This document shows, piece after piece, positions 23,625 through 31,985 of a stretch of 64,000 bases of DNA. Under the pieces are notes generated by a model, which saw only the letters and a list, made by a program, of their open reading frames with translations, did not search any database and was not told the DNA's origin. Location of the stretch: positions 62,001 through 126,000 of the forward strand of contig CAIWNE010000094.1 in the NCBI GenBank assembly GCA_903913915.1, given 5' to 3'. The stretch is from an uncultured Opitutia bacterium (GTDB lineage Bacteria; Verrucomicrobiota; Verrucomicrobiia; Opitutales; UBA953). A program made the translations under genes and the position numbers. The number at the start of each line of letters is the position of its first letter. Position 1 is the first letter of the stretch.

Positions 23625-26600
23625 CTATTTCTTCGACTTGTCGGTCTTCGACTTGTCGGTCTTCGACTTGGCGGCCTTGGGCTTAAGGCCTGAAAGATAG
23701 GCTACGACGTCGCGTATTTCGGAGGCGGTCAGGATCCCCAGCATGGGAGGCATGACCGATACCGGCGGCGTCCGGGATGCGACGGAAGCAACGGCGATCT
23801 TCTGAGTCTTCCCGTCGGGCAGTTTGAACTCGATGGTCTTGGCGTTCTCCTTGATCACGCTGCCCGCCAGGGTGGCGCCGTCTTTCAGCACGATGGTTTC
23901 CACCCCGAATCCCGGGACGATCTTGGCCGACGGTTCGACGAGCGACTCGGCGAGTTCATCCTTGGTTCGTAGTCCGCCTACGTAGCGGAGGAGAGGGCCG
24001 ACTTCGCTGCCTTCTTCGGAGTCTACCCGATGACAGGCGATGCAATTGGCTCCCAGGTGACCATTGATGATGGCTTTGCCTTTGAGGGGGTCCCCTCCGT
24101 CCGTCAGCAATTCGTACGGGACTTCCGGGCCGGCCATCCTGAGTCCGCCTTTGGGACCAAGGGTGAGGTATTTCTTGATCGCGGCGGCGAGCTCCGGGGC
24201 GGCGGATTCGCGAGCCAACGTGAATACTTCAAGCTTCAGGCCTGGGTCTAATTTGCGGGCGACGAGGCGACCGACGAGTTCTTCCAGGAGCTTCAGCGAA
24301 GCCGCATCCGTGCGTCCTCTCAGGGCGGACACGACCGCCTGTTTTTCAGGCAACTTCGCCGACTTTGAATTCAGGATAGAACGGGCGACCTCCATCGCCG
24401 AAGCAACGTCGCGGGTGAAAAGCTGTCCGACGGCCTCGATGCGGACTTCGGAAGGATTGCCTTCGCCACTCGCGTTGCGAAGCGTGCGGATCACCGCTTC
24501 GGATTCGGTCGTCTTGCGTCCGAGCAGTCGGAGCGTCTGGAGGCGTACGGCGGGAGCGGCCTTGAGGTCCTCGGCCAAGGCGAGGAGCACCGGGAAGGGG
24601 ATTTCCAGTTCGTATTTCACCATCAGTTCCAAGGCGGCCGCCCGTTCGGCAGGCTGCGTAATCGCGAGGAAGTCATCCTGACGGGTGCGGAGGCGGGCGG
24701 CGATGGCCTTGACGTCGCGGGCTGCGTACTTCTTGGCCGTACCATCGACAAGGTCGAGGACCGGGGGTTGGTCGAATGACAGCAGGGCGCGGAAGGCCTC
24801 TTCTCGCAATGGGGCGCCCGTGGGCAGCCTGAGCGTCCAATCCGTCAGTCGTCCCAAGGCGGCGGCGTCGCCGAGTCGCAAGTTGGAGTTGAGCGCACGG
24901 CGCGCAGCGGGGTAGGGAAGGTCATGTTGCGTCAACGCCGCCGCGAGTTCGGCCTGTGCGGAGGGAATGCCTTCGTCGTCATGGATAGCGCGGGCGGCTT
25001 CGACGACGACCTCGGGGTTGGCATGGTCCAGAAGTTTTGCCAAGAGCGGCGATCTCCGGCGGGCCAAGGCGAGGGTTGCGAAGGCCGCTTTTGCTCCTTG
25101 GTTTGATTTGGCGATGGCGAGCAGGGTTTCGTCGCCTTGGGTTCCGGCCATACCGGAGACAAGACCGTGGCGCAGCCAAGGCAGGCGCAGGTCCGCTTCG
25201 GCGTCATGGAGGAAGCTTCCGAAGTCGACCTTTCCTCCGAGCTTGCCCAAGGTGATGCCGGCCTGCGTGCGTACCCTAAGGTCCGACACCTCCAGCTGAG
25301 CTTTAACCTTCCCGATCAGTTGCTCGGCAGGCTTTGTCTCGCTGAAGACCTTGAGTGCCTGCACCCGGATTTCCATGTCAGGGTCGTCAAGCAGGTCGAG
25401 TGCCGGCCTGATGTCAGCGATCTTGCCGTGCCGTAAGCCCATGCCGTAGCCCCAGATCCCGTGGATGCGGGCGTGGCGTGAGGCCGTCTGGCGGTTGGCG
25501 ACGGCCAGCATGTCATCCCATGCCGCCTGACGGTCGAGTCGTATCGACGCGTTGACGCGTACGCGTTGATCGCGATGGCCAAGCAATTCGAGCAGCGCCT
25601 CCTTGGGCATCGCTTCGGCGAATGACTTCGAGAGGAAGGCTTCGGAGCTCTTGTCGATGTTGGGAGCGACATCCATCCTCCAGACGGCGCCTTTCTGCTT
25701 AAGGGGATAGCCGCCCATCCAGTCGACGAAGTAGGCGCGTCCGTCGGTCCCCCAGGTCATGCCGATGAACATCTGCCCGCTGTTGACGGTGCGCAGGTTG
25801 GTCATCTTGAAGCTGTCCTTGTCAGGCTCCAGCGTGAAGGCATCCATCTTGCCCTTCGGGAACTGGTCGAGCAGGAAGTGCTGACGGAGCGTGCCGTCGA
25901 GGGCGTGGCCAGGCTCATGAAGGAAACCGCAAGGCCCATCTGAATAGTTCGCGATGGGAGGGGTGACGTTGAGCGGCTGATCGGGGTTTCCCGCCGGCAT
26001 CCAGATGTTTTCCTTCATCCAGCGGCTGCCAAGGGCCATGTACTGGTGCTGGCAGCGCCAGCCGGAGTCGGAGCCTTCCAGTAGGTAGACCAGGCGCTCT
26101 CGCTCCTTCGGCTGGTCGGCATCGTTGTCGACGCCGATGATGTTGCCAAGGTCGTCGAAGGCGAGCTCCTGGAGGTTGCGGATGCCGAACGCGAATACCT
26201 CGAAATTCGTGCCATCCGGTTCGCATCTTAGGACTGCGCCGGTGTGAGGATAAAAGAAACGCCTTCCCTCCTTGCTGACCACGTTGAAGCCCTTGTCTCC
26301 GATGGTCCAATAGATGCGTCCATCCGGTCCAAGCCGAAGGCCATGCATGTCATGTCCGGCGTAGGCGAGATGGCAGCCGAAGCCTGAGGCGACGACTTCT
26401 TGCACGTCCGCGACCCCGTCGCCATCCGTGTCCTTGAAGCGGTACAGGTTGGGCATGGCCGTCACGTAGACCCAGCCGTCGAAATACAGGATGCCTGCGG
26501 CGATGCCCGAGTTCGGCAGATTCATGCCTTCGGCGAAGACGGTGACCTTGTCAGCCACTCCGGTGTCGTGGGTGTCGGAAAGCTTGTAGATCCGCTCCTT

Positions 26601-26957
26601 GTTAAAAGTGAGATCCTGCCAGTCGATGACGCCGTCGCCGTTGAAGTCCTTGATGCCGCCGTTCGCCGAGCGGAATAGGCCGGGCGCGAGCTTCGCCTTG
26701 AGGAACGCGAGTTTTTCGTCCGCGGAAGTCAGCGCGACGTCGTAAGGGATCCAATCCCGGTGTTCCCGGATGTCGATGTCGCCGGCTTTGCGTCGGCTGG
26801 TCGAGGTCGCATAGATGTTGCCCTTCTCGTCCGCCGTGCATGCCACGGGGTCAGGGACGTTGATGTCTCCGGACCATTTCTGCGGGGAGACTTCGCCGCC
26901 GTAGGCGAACGAAAAGCAGGCGGCCGCGATGAACGTTGCATTGAGGGCCGGGCGCAT
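23625..26957 (-). CDS. PVC-type haem-binding protein with HEAT repeats and C-terminal CxxCH
   Basis: This is a large secreted protein of 1110 aa. Signal peptide 'NATFIAAACFSFAYGG'. The N-terminal beta-propeller region (Piru_Ver_Nterm type) includes 'GDKGFN', 'GVDNDADQPKERERLVYL' and calcium-loop-like 'FNGDGVIDW' and 'KDTDGDGVADV'. HEAT-like helical repeats span about 430-900. A cytochrome c module near 985 has 'GANCIACHRVDSEEG', followed by the conserved 'YVGGLRTKDELAESLVEPSA'. The tail is Lys-rich and repetitive. Members are widespread in Planctomycetes and Verrucomicrobia; their electron partners are unknown. It starts 9 nt after lutC, so it may share the lactate-oxidation transcript. Confidence 0.88.
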   Translation of the reverse strand: MRPALNATFIAAACFSFAYGGEVSPQKWSGDINVPDPVACTADEKGNIYATSTSRRKAGDIDIREHRDWIPYDVALTSADEKLAFLKAKLAPGLFRSANGGIKDFNGDGVIDWQDLTFNKERIYKLSDTHDTGVADKVTVFAEGMNLPNSGIAAGILYFDGWVYVTAMPNLYRFKDTDGDGVADVQEVVASGFGCHLAYAGHDMHGLRLGPDGRIYWTIGDKGFNVVSKEGRRFFYPHTGAVLRCEPDGTNFEVFAFGIRNLQELAFDDLGNIIGVDNDADQPKERERLVYLLEGSDSGWRCQHQYMALGSRWMKENIWMPAGNPDQPLNVTPPIANYSDGPCGFLHEPGHALDGTLRQHFLLDQFPKGKMDAFTLEPDKDSFKMTNLRTVNSGQMFIGMTWGTDGRAYFVDWMGGYPLKQKGAVWRMDVAPNIDKSSEAFLSKSFAEAMPKEALLELLGHRDQRVRVNASIRLDRQAAWDDMLAVANRQTASRHARIHGIWGYGMGLRHGKIADIRPALDLLDDPDMEIRVQALKVFSETKPAEQLIGKVKAQLEVSDLRVRTQAGITLGKLGGKVDFGSFLHDAEADLRLPWLRHGLVSGMAGTQGDETLLAIAKSNQGAKAAFATLALARRRSPLLAKLLDHANPEVVVEAARAIHDDEGIPSAQAELAAALTQHDLPYPAARRALNSNLRLGDAAALGRLTDWTLRLPTGAPLREEAFRALLSFDQPPVLDLVDGTAKKYAARDVKAIAARLRTRQDDFLAITQPAERAAALELMVKYELEIPFPVLLALAEDLKAAPAVRLQTLRLLGRKTTESEAVIRTLRNASGEGNPSEVRIEAVGQLFTRDVASAMEVARSILNSKSAKLPEKQAVVSALRGRTDAASLKLLEELVGRLVARKLDPGLKLEVFTLARESAAPELAAAIKKYLTLGPKGGLRMAGPEVPYELLTDGGDPLKGKAIINGHLGANCIACHRVDSEEGSEVGPLLRYVGGLRTKDELAESLVEPSAKIVPGFGVETIVLKDGATLAGSVIKENAKTIEFKLPDGKTQKIAVASVASRTPPVSVMPPMLGILTASEIRDVVAYLSGLKPKAAKSKTDKSKTDKSKK
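23631..23675. repeat. 15-bp tandem repeat, 3 copies (last imperfect)
   Basis: Unit cttcgacttgtcggt occurs at 23631 and 23646 exactly, and at 23661 with two mismatches. It encodes Lys-Ser/Thr-rich pentapeptides (KTDKS, KSKTD) in the tail of the PVC haem protein. Copy number may vary between strains. Confidence 0.85.
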
Positions 26958-26966
26958 GGCAAGAGG

Positions 26967-27647
26967 TCAGCCGACCAGGACGAGGTAAAGTTCCTTCGGG
27001 CCGTGGGCGCCGAGGACGAGGATGCGCTCGATGTCGCCGGTCCGGCTCGGGCCGGTGATGAAGGAGAGCATGCTAGGCATCTGGTCGCCATGGCGCGCCT
27101 TGGCCAAGGCCAGGGCTGACCCGAGGTCGGGGACGACCTGGGAGGCTTCCGCGACGACGACGTGGACGTGCGGCAGCACGGAGAGGGCGCGGCCGCCGGA
27201 AGTGGCGCTGGAGACCAGGATGGCGCCCAGCTGGGCGACGATCGATTCGCAGGTGGTGATGCCGGCGTCGCACCCTTCGAGGCGCTGCTTGTCGAAGGTG
27301 GCGTCGGCCTCCCAGGTCTCGCAACTCAGGCCGGATGCCACGGGGCGCAGCAGGTCATGTCCATGGTAGGCGACCTTCTTCCAGTTCTTCGACGAGGCGA
27401 GCTCGGCTACGGCCTTGACGGCTGCCGCCTGGTCAGGGACGCGGATGAGCACGGCCTTAAGCTTGGCAAGCTGCTCGGAGAGGATCGCGAGGCTGGCGTC
27501 GGCGGTTTCGCCGCCATCGGGCAACCAAGGCTTGGCCACCTCGGAGGTCTTGCCCGGATTGGCATCGGTCTTCAGGTGCGGCTTGGGGGCCTTCACCTTC
27601 AGCGCCTCGCGTATGCGGGCGAAGATATCGGAGCGAGCGTCAGACAT
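26967..27647 (-). CDS. lutC: Lactate utilization protein C (LUD domain)
   Basis: LutC is a subunit of the LutABC L-lactate oxidation complex, 226 aa. The LUD fold is indicated by 'CDAGITTCESIVAQLGAILV', 'LPHVHVVVAEASQVVPDLG' and 'SFITGPSRTGDIERILVLGA' with 'HGPKELYLVLV' at the end. It overlaps lutB by 8 bp, as expected for a stoichiometric complex. The N-terminal 70 residues are variable and basic. Confidence 0.92.
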   Translation of the reverse strand: MSDARSDIFARIREALKVKAPKPHLKTDANPGKTSEVAKPWLPDGGETADASLAILSEQLAKLKAVLIRVPDQAAAVKAVAELASSKNWKKVAYHGHDLLRPVASGLSCETWEADATFDKQRLEGCDAGITTCESIVAQLGAILVSSATSGGRALSVLPHVHVVVAEASQVVPDLGSALALAKARHGDQMPSMLSFITGPSRTGDIERILVLGAHGPKELYLVLVG

Positions 27648-29028
27648 TCTGGTGCTTCCACTGGTCGCGGAAGGATTGGGAGGGAGCCTTGGGCAGGTCG
27701 CGGGTCTTCATCCCGGCGCCCATATAAGGCAGAGGCAGTTTCTGGAGCAGCGGCAGGGTGGCGCGGAAGATCCGGCCGCCCGTCGCGAAGAGCCACGGAC
27801 GCTTGATCACGAAGTTGAAGCCGTGATGGAAGACGCGGTCGAACAGCGTCGGCGACTCCTTGGCGGCGTTACGACGGTTGTGCAGCAGGTGGTGGTGCAG
27901 GTCGATGCGGACCGGACACGCGTCGGTACAGGCGCCGCAGAGCGAAGAGGCGCCGGACAGGTGGTTCCACTGCTTCAGGCCACGCAGGTGCGGGGTGATC
28001 ACCGAACCGATGGGGCCCTGGTAGGTGGTGCCGTACGCGAGGCCGCCGATGTTCTTGAATATCGGGCAGACGTTGAGGCAGGCGCCGCAACGGATGCAAT
28101 GGAGGGCGTCACGCTGCTCGGGGTCGGCCAGCAGGCGGGTGCGGGCGTTGTCGAGCAGGACGATGTGGAATTCTTCCGGACCGTCGCATTCGCCTTTCTT
28201 CCGGGGGCCGGAGTAAAGGGTGTTGTAGCAGGTCATCGGCTGGCCGGCGCCTGCGGTGGCCAGCATCGGCAGCAGGACGGAAAGGTCGTCGAGCTTGTTC
28301 ACGACCTTCTCGATGCCCGAAAGCGCGATATGGATGCGGGGCAGGGCGGCCGTGAGCCGGGCGTTGCCTTCGTTCTCGGTGATCGAGATCTGGCCGGTCT
28401 CCGCGACCAGGAAGTTGGCGCCGGTGATGCCGATGTCGGCGTCGACGTAAAGCTGACGGAGGTGGCGACGGGCGATCATCGTCAGCTCTTCGGGGCTGTC
28501 GGTGGGCGCCGTCCCGAGGTGCTTGGTGAAGAGTTCGCTGATGGCCTCACGCTTCACGTGCATGCACGGGAAGACGAAATGGTAGGGGGCTTCGCCGCGC
28601 AGCTGCTGGATGAATTCGCCGAGGTCGCTCTCGACCACGCCGTAACCGGCCTTCTCGAGCGCGTCGTTGAGGTGGATCTCCTCGGAAGTCATGCACTTCG
28701 ACTTCACGATGGCCTTGGCCTTCGCGTCTTCGGCGATCTTGAGGATGATGGCGCGGGCTTCGGCCGCGTCCCGGGCCCAATGGACTACGCCGCCGTTGCG
28801 TTCGAAGTTCGCGGTGAACTTCTCGAGGACGTTGGCGAGGTCGTTGACCGCGCTCCACTTGGCGAGCGAGGCGGCATCGCGGGCGCGTTCCCAGTCGCGA
28901 TAACGCGCTTTCTGCAGGTCGCGGTTGGTGTAATAACCGCCGAGCGCCTTACGGATGAAGGCGCGCTGGTCGCCGTCGGCGGCGTTGACGGCAGCGTCCT
29001 TGAGGAAGATGGCCTTGGAGTCGGACAT
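27640..29028 (-). CDS. lutB: Lactate utilization protein B (iron-sulfur subunit)
   Basis: This 462-aa protein has an N-terminal LUD-like domain (about 60-290) with 'MTSEEIHLNDALEKAGYGVV', 'TGANFLVAETGQISITENEG' and 'PRIHIALSGIEKVV', then two [4Fe-4S] motifs, 'CIRCGACLNVCP' (about 315) and 'CGACTDACPVRIDL' (about 365). The C-terminal part is helical with a basic stretch. LutB carries electrons within LutABC (family knowledge). It starts 2 nt after lutA. Confidence 0.94.
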   Translation of the reverse strand: MSDSKAIFLKDAAVNAADGDQRAFIRKALGGYYTNRDLQKARYRDWERARDAASLAKWSAVNDLANVLEKFTANFERNGGVVHWARDAAEARAIILKIAEDAKAKAIVKSKCMTSEEIHLNDALEKAGYGVVESDLGEFIQQLRGEAPYHFVFPCMHVKREAISELFTKHLGTAPTDSPEELTMIARRHLRQLYVDADIGITGANFLVAETGQISITENEGNARLTAALPRIHIALSGIEKVVNKLDDLSVLLPMLATAGAGQPMTCYNTLYSGPRKKGECDGPEEFHIVLLDNARTRLLADPEQRDALHCIRCGACLNVCPIFKNIGGLAYGTTYQGPIGSVITPHLRGLKQWNHLSGASSLCGACTDACPVRIDLHHHLLHNRRNAAKESPTLFDRVFHHGFNFVIKRPWLFATGGRIFRATLPLLQKLPLPYMGAGMKTRDLPKAPSQSFRDQWKHQNV

Positions 29029-29030
29029 GG

Positions 29031-29750
29031 TCAGGCGTCGTTGGCCAGGACTTCGGCGATGTGCAGCGGCAGGATCGGCTTGCCCTCGCGAGACAGCCAG
29101 CCGCCGATCTGCAGGAGGCAGGACGGGTCGGAAGAGACGACGAAATCGGCGCCGGTACGGGCGAGCGCGCCTCCCTTGACCTGGACCATCGCGGTCGAGA
29201 TCATCGGGAACTTGGCGGAGAACAGGCCGCCGAAACCGCAGCAGGTGTCGCCCTCATCGGTCTCGATGAGTTCGAGCCCCTTGACCGCACGGAGGAGCTG
29301 GCGAGGTTCTTCCTTGAGACGCAGCTCACGCAGGGCGTGGCAACCGTCGTGGTAGGTGACTTTCTTGGCAAACTTCGCGCCGACGTCGGTGACGCCGAGC
29401 TTCTTCACCAGGAATTCGGAGAACTCGAAGGTGCGGGCGGCCAGGTCGTCGGCTTCGGCCGCGTGCGGGGTACCCTTGAGGAGTTCCGGATAGAAGTTTC
29501 GCATCATCGCGACGCAGGACCCGGAGGGTCCCACGACGACTTCGGCGCCGCGGAAGACTTCGAGCGCGCGGATGGCGGCCTCGCGGGCGACGTCCCACTG
29601 CCCGGAGTTGAAGGAAGGCTGACCGCAGCAGGTCTGGGCCGAACGGAATTCCACCTCATGACCGAGGCGCTTCAACACCTTGGCCGTCGCCAGGCCGACC
29701 TTGGGGGTCAGCTGGTCGACGAAGCAAGGGACGAAGAGGGAGACGCGCAC
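29031..29750 (-). CDS. lutA: Lactate utilization protein A (CCG-domain Fe-S oxidoreductase)
   Basis: This 239-aa protein has the two cysteine-rich CCG motifs, 'SAQTCCGQPSFNSG' (about 40) and 'DEGDTCCGFGGLFS' (about 170), plus 'VVGPSGSCVAMM' and 'YHDGCHALREL'. With LutB and LutC it oxidises L-lactate to pyruvate in the cytoplasm. The start is GTG at 29748-29750, 4 nt after the aldolase/dehydrogenase stop, which places lactate oxidation directly downstream of lactate production. Confidence 0.94.
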   Translation of the reverse strand: MRVSLFVPCFVDQLTPKVGLATAKVLKRLGHEVEFRSAQTCCGQPSFNSGQWDVAREAAIRALEVFRGAEVVVGPSGSCVAMMRNFYPELLKGTPHAAEADDLAARTFEFSEFLVKKLGVTDVGAKFAKKVTYHDGCHALRELRLKEEPRQLLRAVKGLELIETDEGDTCCGFGGLFSAKFPMISTAMVQVKGGALARTGADFVVSSDPSCLLQIGGWLSREGKPILPLHIAEVLANDA

Positions 29751-29754
29751 GGGA

Positions 29755-31947
29755 TCAGCGCAGGAACGCTTCGTGGAGGCCGCCGTCGACGGTGATGACC
29801 TGTCCGGTCGTCTTGCTGAGGCGGTTCGTCACGAGAAGGAAGTAGGCTTCGGCCTGGTCTGCGGGGGTGATGGGGTTCTTGGTCAGGGTGCGATCGGCGT
29901 AGAAGCGGGAGAGCTTCGTCGTCAGCGAATCGGTCGCCTCATCATCGGTGTAGGGAATGTTGTACTTCGCAAGCGACGCGATCACTCGGTCGCGAGGGAA
30001 CATCGCCGAGCCCTGGACGACGGTGGCCGGGGCCACGCCGTTGACGCGGATCAGGGGCGAAAGCTCCATGGCCATCTCGCGGACGAGGTGGTTGGCGGCG
30101 GCCTTCGAGGTGTCGTAGGCGACGGAGCCCTTCTTGGCCACGGCGGCGTTGGCGCTGGTGGTCAGGACGAGGTTGCCGCGGAGACCCTGTTCCTTCCAGG
30201 TCTTGAAGGCTTCGTCGGCGACGAGGTAGCTGCCGGTGACGTTGAGGGCGAAGGTGAGGGCCCACTTGTCGTCGGGGATGTGGCCGGTGGTGTCCGGGGA
30301 CACGAAGATGCCGGCGGTCACGCAGATGGAGTCGAAGCCGCCGTAGGCGAGCGCGACCTGGTCGAGCATCTTGCGGATCGAGGCGCGGTCCATGATGTCA
30401 CCGGAGAGACCGATGGCGGGGCCGCAGTTCGAGAGGCCGGTGCCGGCGACGCCGATGCCCGTGCCGAGCTTGTCGGTGATCTCCTTGGCGGTGGCCTGGG
30501 CGGCCTCGACATTCTTGTCGACGCAGACGATGTGCGCGCCTTCCTTAACGAGGCGGTGGGCGGTCTCCTTGCCGATGCCGGAGCCGGCACCGACGACGAT
30601 GATGACCTGGCGGGCGAGTTCCTTCTCGGCCGGCATGCGCTTGAGCTTCGCTTCTTCGAGCAGCCAGTACTCGATGTCGAAGGCTTCCTGCTGGGGCAGG
30701 GCGATGTACTGGTCGATGGCTTCCGCACCGCGCATGACCTCGACGGCGCAGTTGTAGAACTCGGCCGTGACGCGGGACTCGGACTTATCCTTGCCCCAGG
30801 CGATCATGCCGAGGCCCGGGATGAGGACGACGGTCGGATTCGGGTCGCGCATCGCCGGGGAGTTCGGGCGCTTGCAGGCGTTGTAATAAGCGGCGTAGTC
30901 CTTGCGATACTGCTCGAGGGCGGCGGCCAGCTTGGCCTTCAGCGCGGCGGCGTCTTCGGACTGGGGGTTCCAGTTCACGTAGAGCGGCTTGATCTTGGTG
31001 CGCAGGAAGTGGTCAGGGCAGGAGGTGCCGAGCTCGGCGAGACGCGGGGCGTCCTTCGAATTCACGAAGCGAAGGATCTTCTCGTCGTCCTGGATCGTGC
31101 CGATGAAGCGCTTTTCCTTGGAGACCTGGCCGCGGAGCCAAGGGAGGATGGCTGCGAAGGTCGCATGGCGCTTCTCGGCGTCGAGGGTCTGGTAGAGGGC
31201 GCCTCCGAAGGCCTTGGCGTCTCCACCCTTGGCCTGATACTTGGCTTCGATGTAGGCGGCGGCCTGCTCGATCATCGCCAGGGTGAGCTCATAGCAGGCC
31301 TTGTCGTCGTCGGCCCAGGAGATGAAGCCGTGCTGGCCCATCATGATGGCCTTGATGTCCGGCTGCTGGCGCGAGATGTCCTGCATGGCGAGTCCGAGCT
31401 CGAAGCCCGGGCGCATCCATTTCACGTAGGCCATCTTGCCGGCGAAGATCTCCTTGGTGAGGGCCTCGCAGTTCTTCGAGGCGGCGATCGAGATGATCGC
31501 GTTCGGGTGCATGTGGTCGACGTGCTTGCCTGGGAGGAAGCTGTGAAGGGGGGTGTCGATCGAAGAGGCGCGGGGGTTCAGGTTGAAGGTGGCGTGGTTA
31601 TACATGCCGACCATGTCGTCTTCGGCCTGGGATTTCAGGCCCTTGTCGGCGCGAGCGGCGTACGACTTCTGGAGTCCGATGAGCTTGTCCTGGTAGAGGG
31701 AGGAGAAGTTCTCGCGATTGCTGGTACGGAGGTCGCCGCCAGAACCCTTGACCCAGAGGACCTGGGTGTCGTTGCCGGTCAAGGGGTCCTTCTCGACGAT
31801 CTTGGAGGAGGTGTTGCCACCGCCGGTGTTCGTGATGCGCTGGTCGGCTCCGAGCTTGTTGGAGCGATAGACCAGACGGCCGACCGGATCGAGCTTCGCG
31901 GCTTCGGCATCGTTCCAGAGGTGAGAGACGTACTTGTAGTTGGACAT
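29755..31947 (-). CDS. rhaEW: Bifunctional rhamnulose-1-phosphate aldolase / L-lactaldehyde dehydrogenase
   Basis: The 730-aa fusion has a class II aldolase domain (about 1-420; 'RITNTGGGNTSSKI', 'LWVKGSGGDL', 'VDHMHPNAII', 'MMGQHGFISW') and an SDR dehydrogenase (about 440-730; 'IIVVGAGSGIGKETA', 'VAYDTSKAAANHL' with YxxxK, 'VTGSYLVADEAF'). The aldolase would split L-rhamnulose-1-phosphate into dihydroxyacetone phosphate and L-lactaldehyde, and the SDR would oxidise the aldehyde to L-lactate, which lutABC next door consumes. The family is characterised in bacilli as RhaEW (also annotated as RhaD/alcohol dehydrogenase), so reduction to propanediol is the alternative for the SDR half. Confidence 0.92.
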   Translation of the reverse strand: MSNYKYVSHLWNDAEAAKLDPVGRLVYRSNKLGADQRITNTGGGNTSSKIVEKDPLTGNDTQVLWVKGSGGDLRTSNRENFSSLYQDKLIGLQKSYAARADKGLKSQAEDDMVGMYNHATFNLNPRASSIDTPLHSFLPGKHVDHMHPNAIISIAASKNCEALTKEIFAGKMAYVKWMRPGFELGLAMQDISRQQPDIKAIMMGQHGFISWADDDKACYELTLAMIEQAAAYIEAKYQAKGGDAKAFGGALYQTLDAEKRHATFAAILPWLRGQVSKEKRFIGTIQDDEKILRFVNSKDAPRLAELGTSCPDHFLRTKIKPLYVNWNPQSEDAAALKAKLAAALEQYRKDYAAYYNACKRPNSPAMRDPNPTVVLIPGLGMIAWGKDKSESRVTAEFYNCAVEVMRGAEAIDQYIALPQQEAFDIEYWLLEEAKLKRMPAEKELARQVIIVVGAGSGIGKETAHRLVKEGAHIVCVDKNVEAAQATAKEITDKLGTGIGVAGTGLSNCGPAIGLSGDIMDRASIRKMLDQVALAYGGFDSICVTAGIFVSPDTTGHIPDDKWALTFALNVTGSYLVADEAFKTWKEQGLRGNLVLTTSANAAVAKKGSVAYDTSKAAANHLVREMAMELSPLIRVNGVAPATVVQGSAMFPRDRVIASLAKYNIPYTDDEATDSLTTKLSRFYADRTLTKNPITPADQAEAYFLLVTNRLSKTTGQVITVDGGLHEAFLR

Positions 31948-31985
31948 GTTTGTTACGTGGAAAGGTGGGTGTTGAGTAAGAGGTT

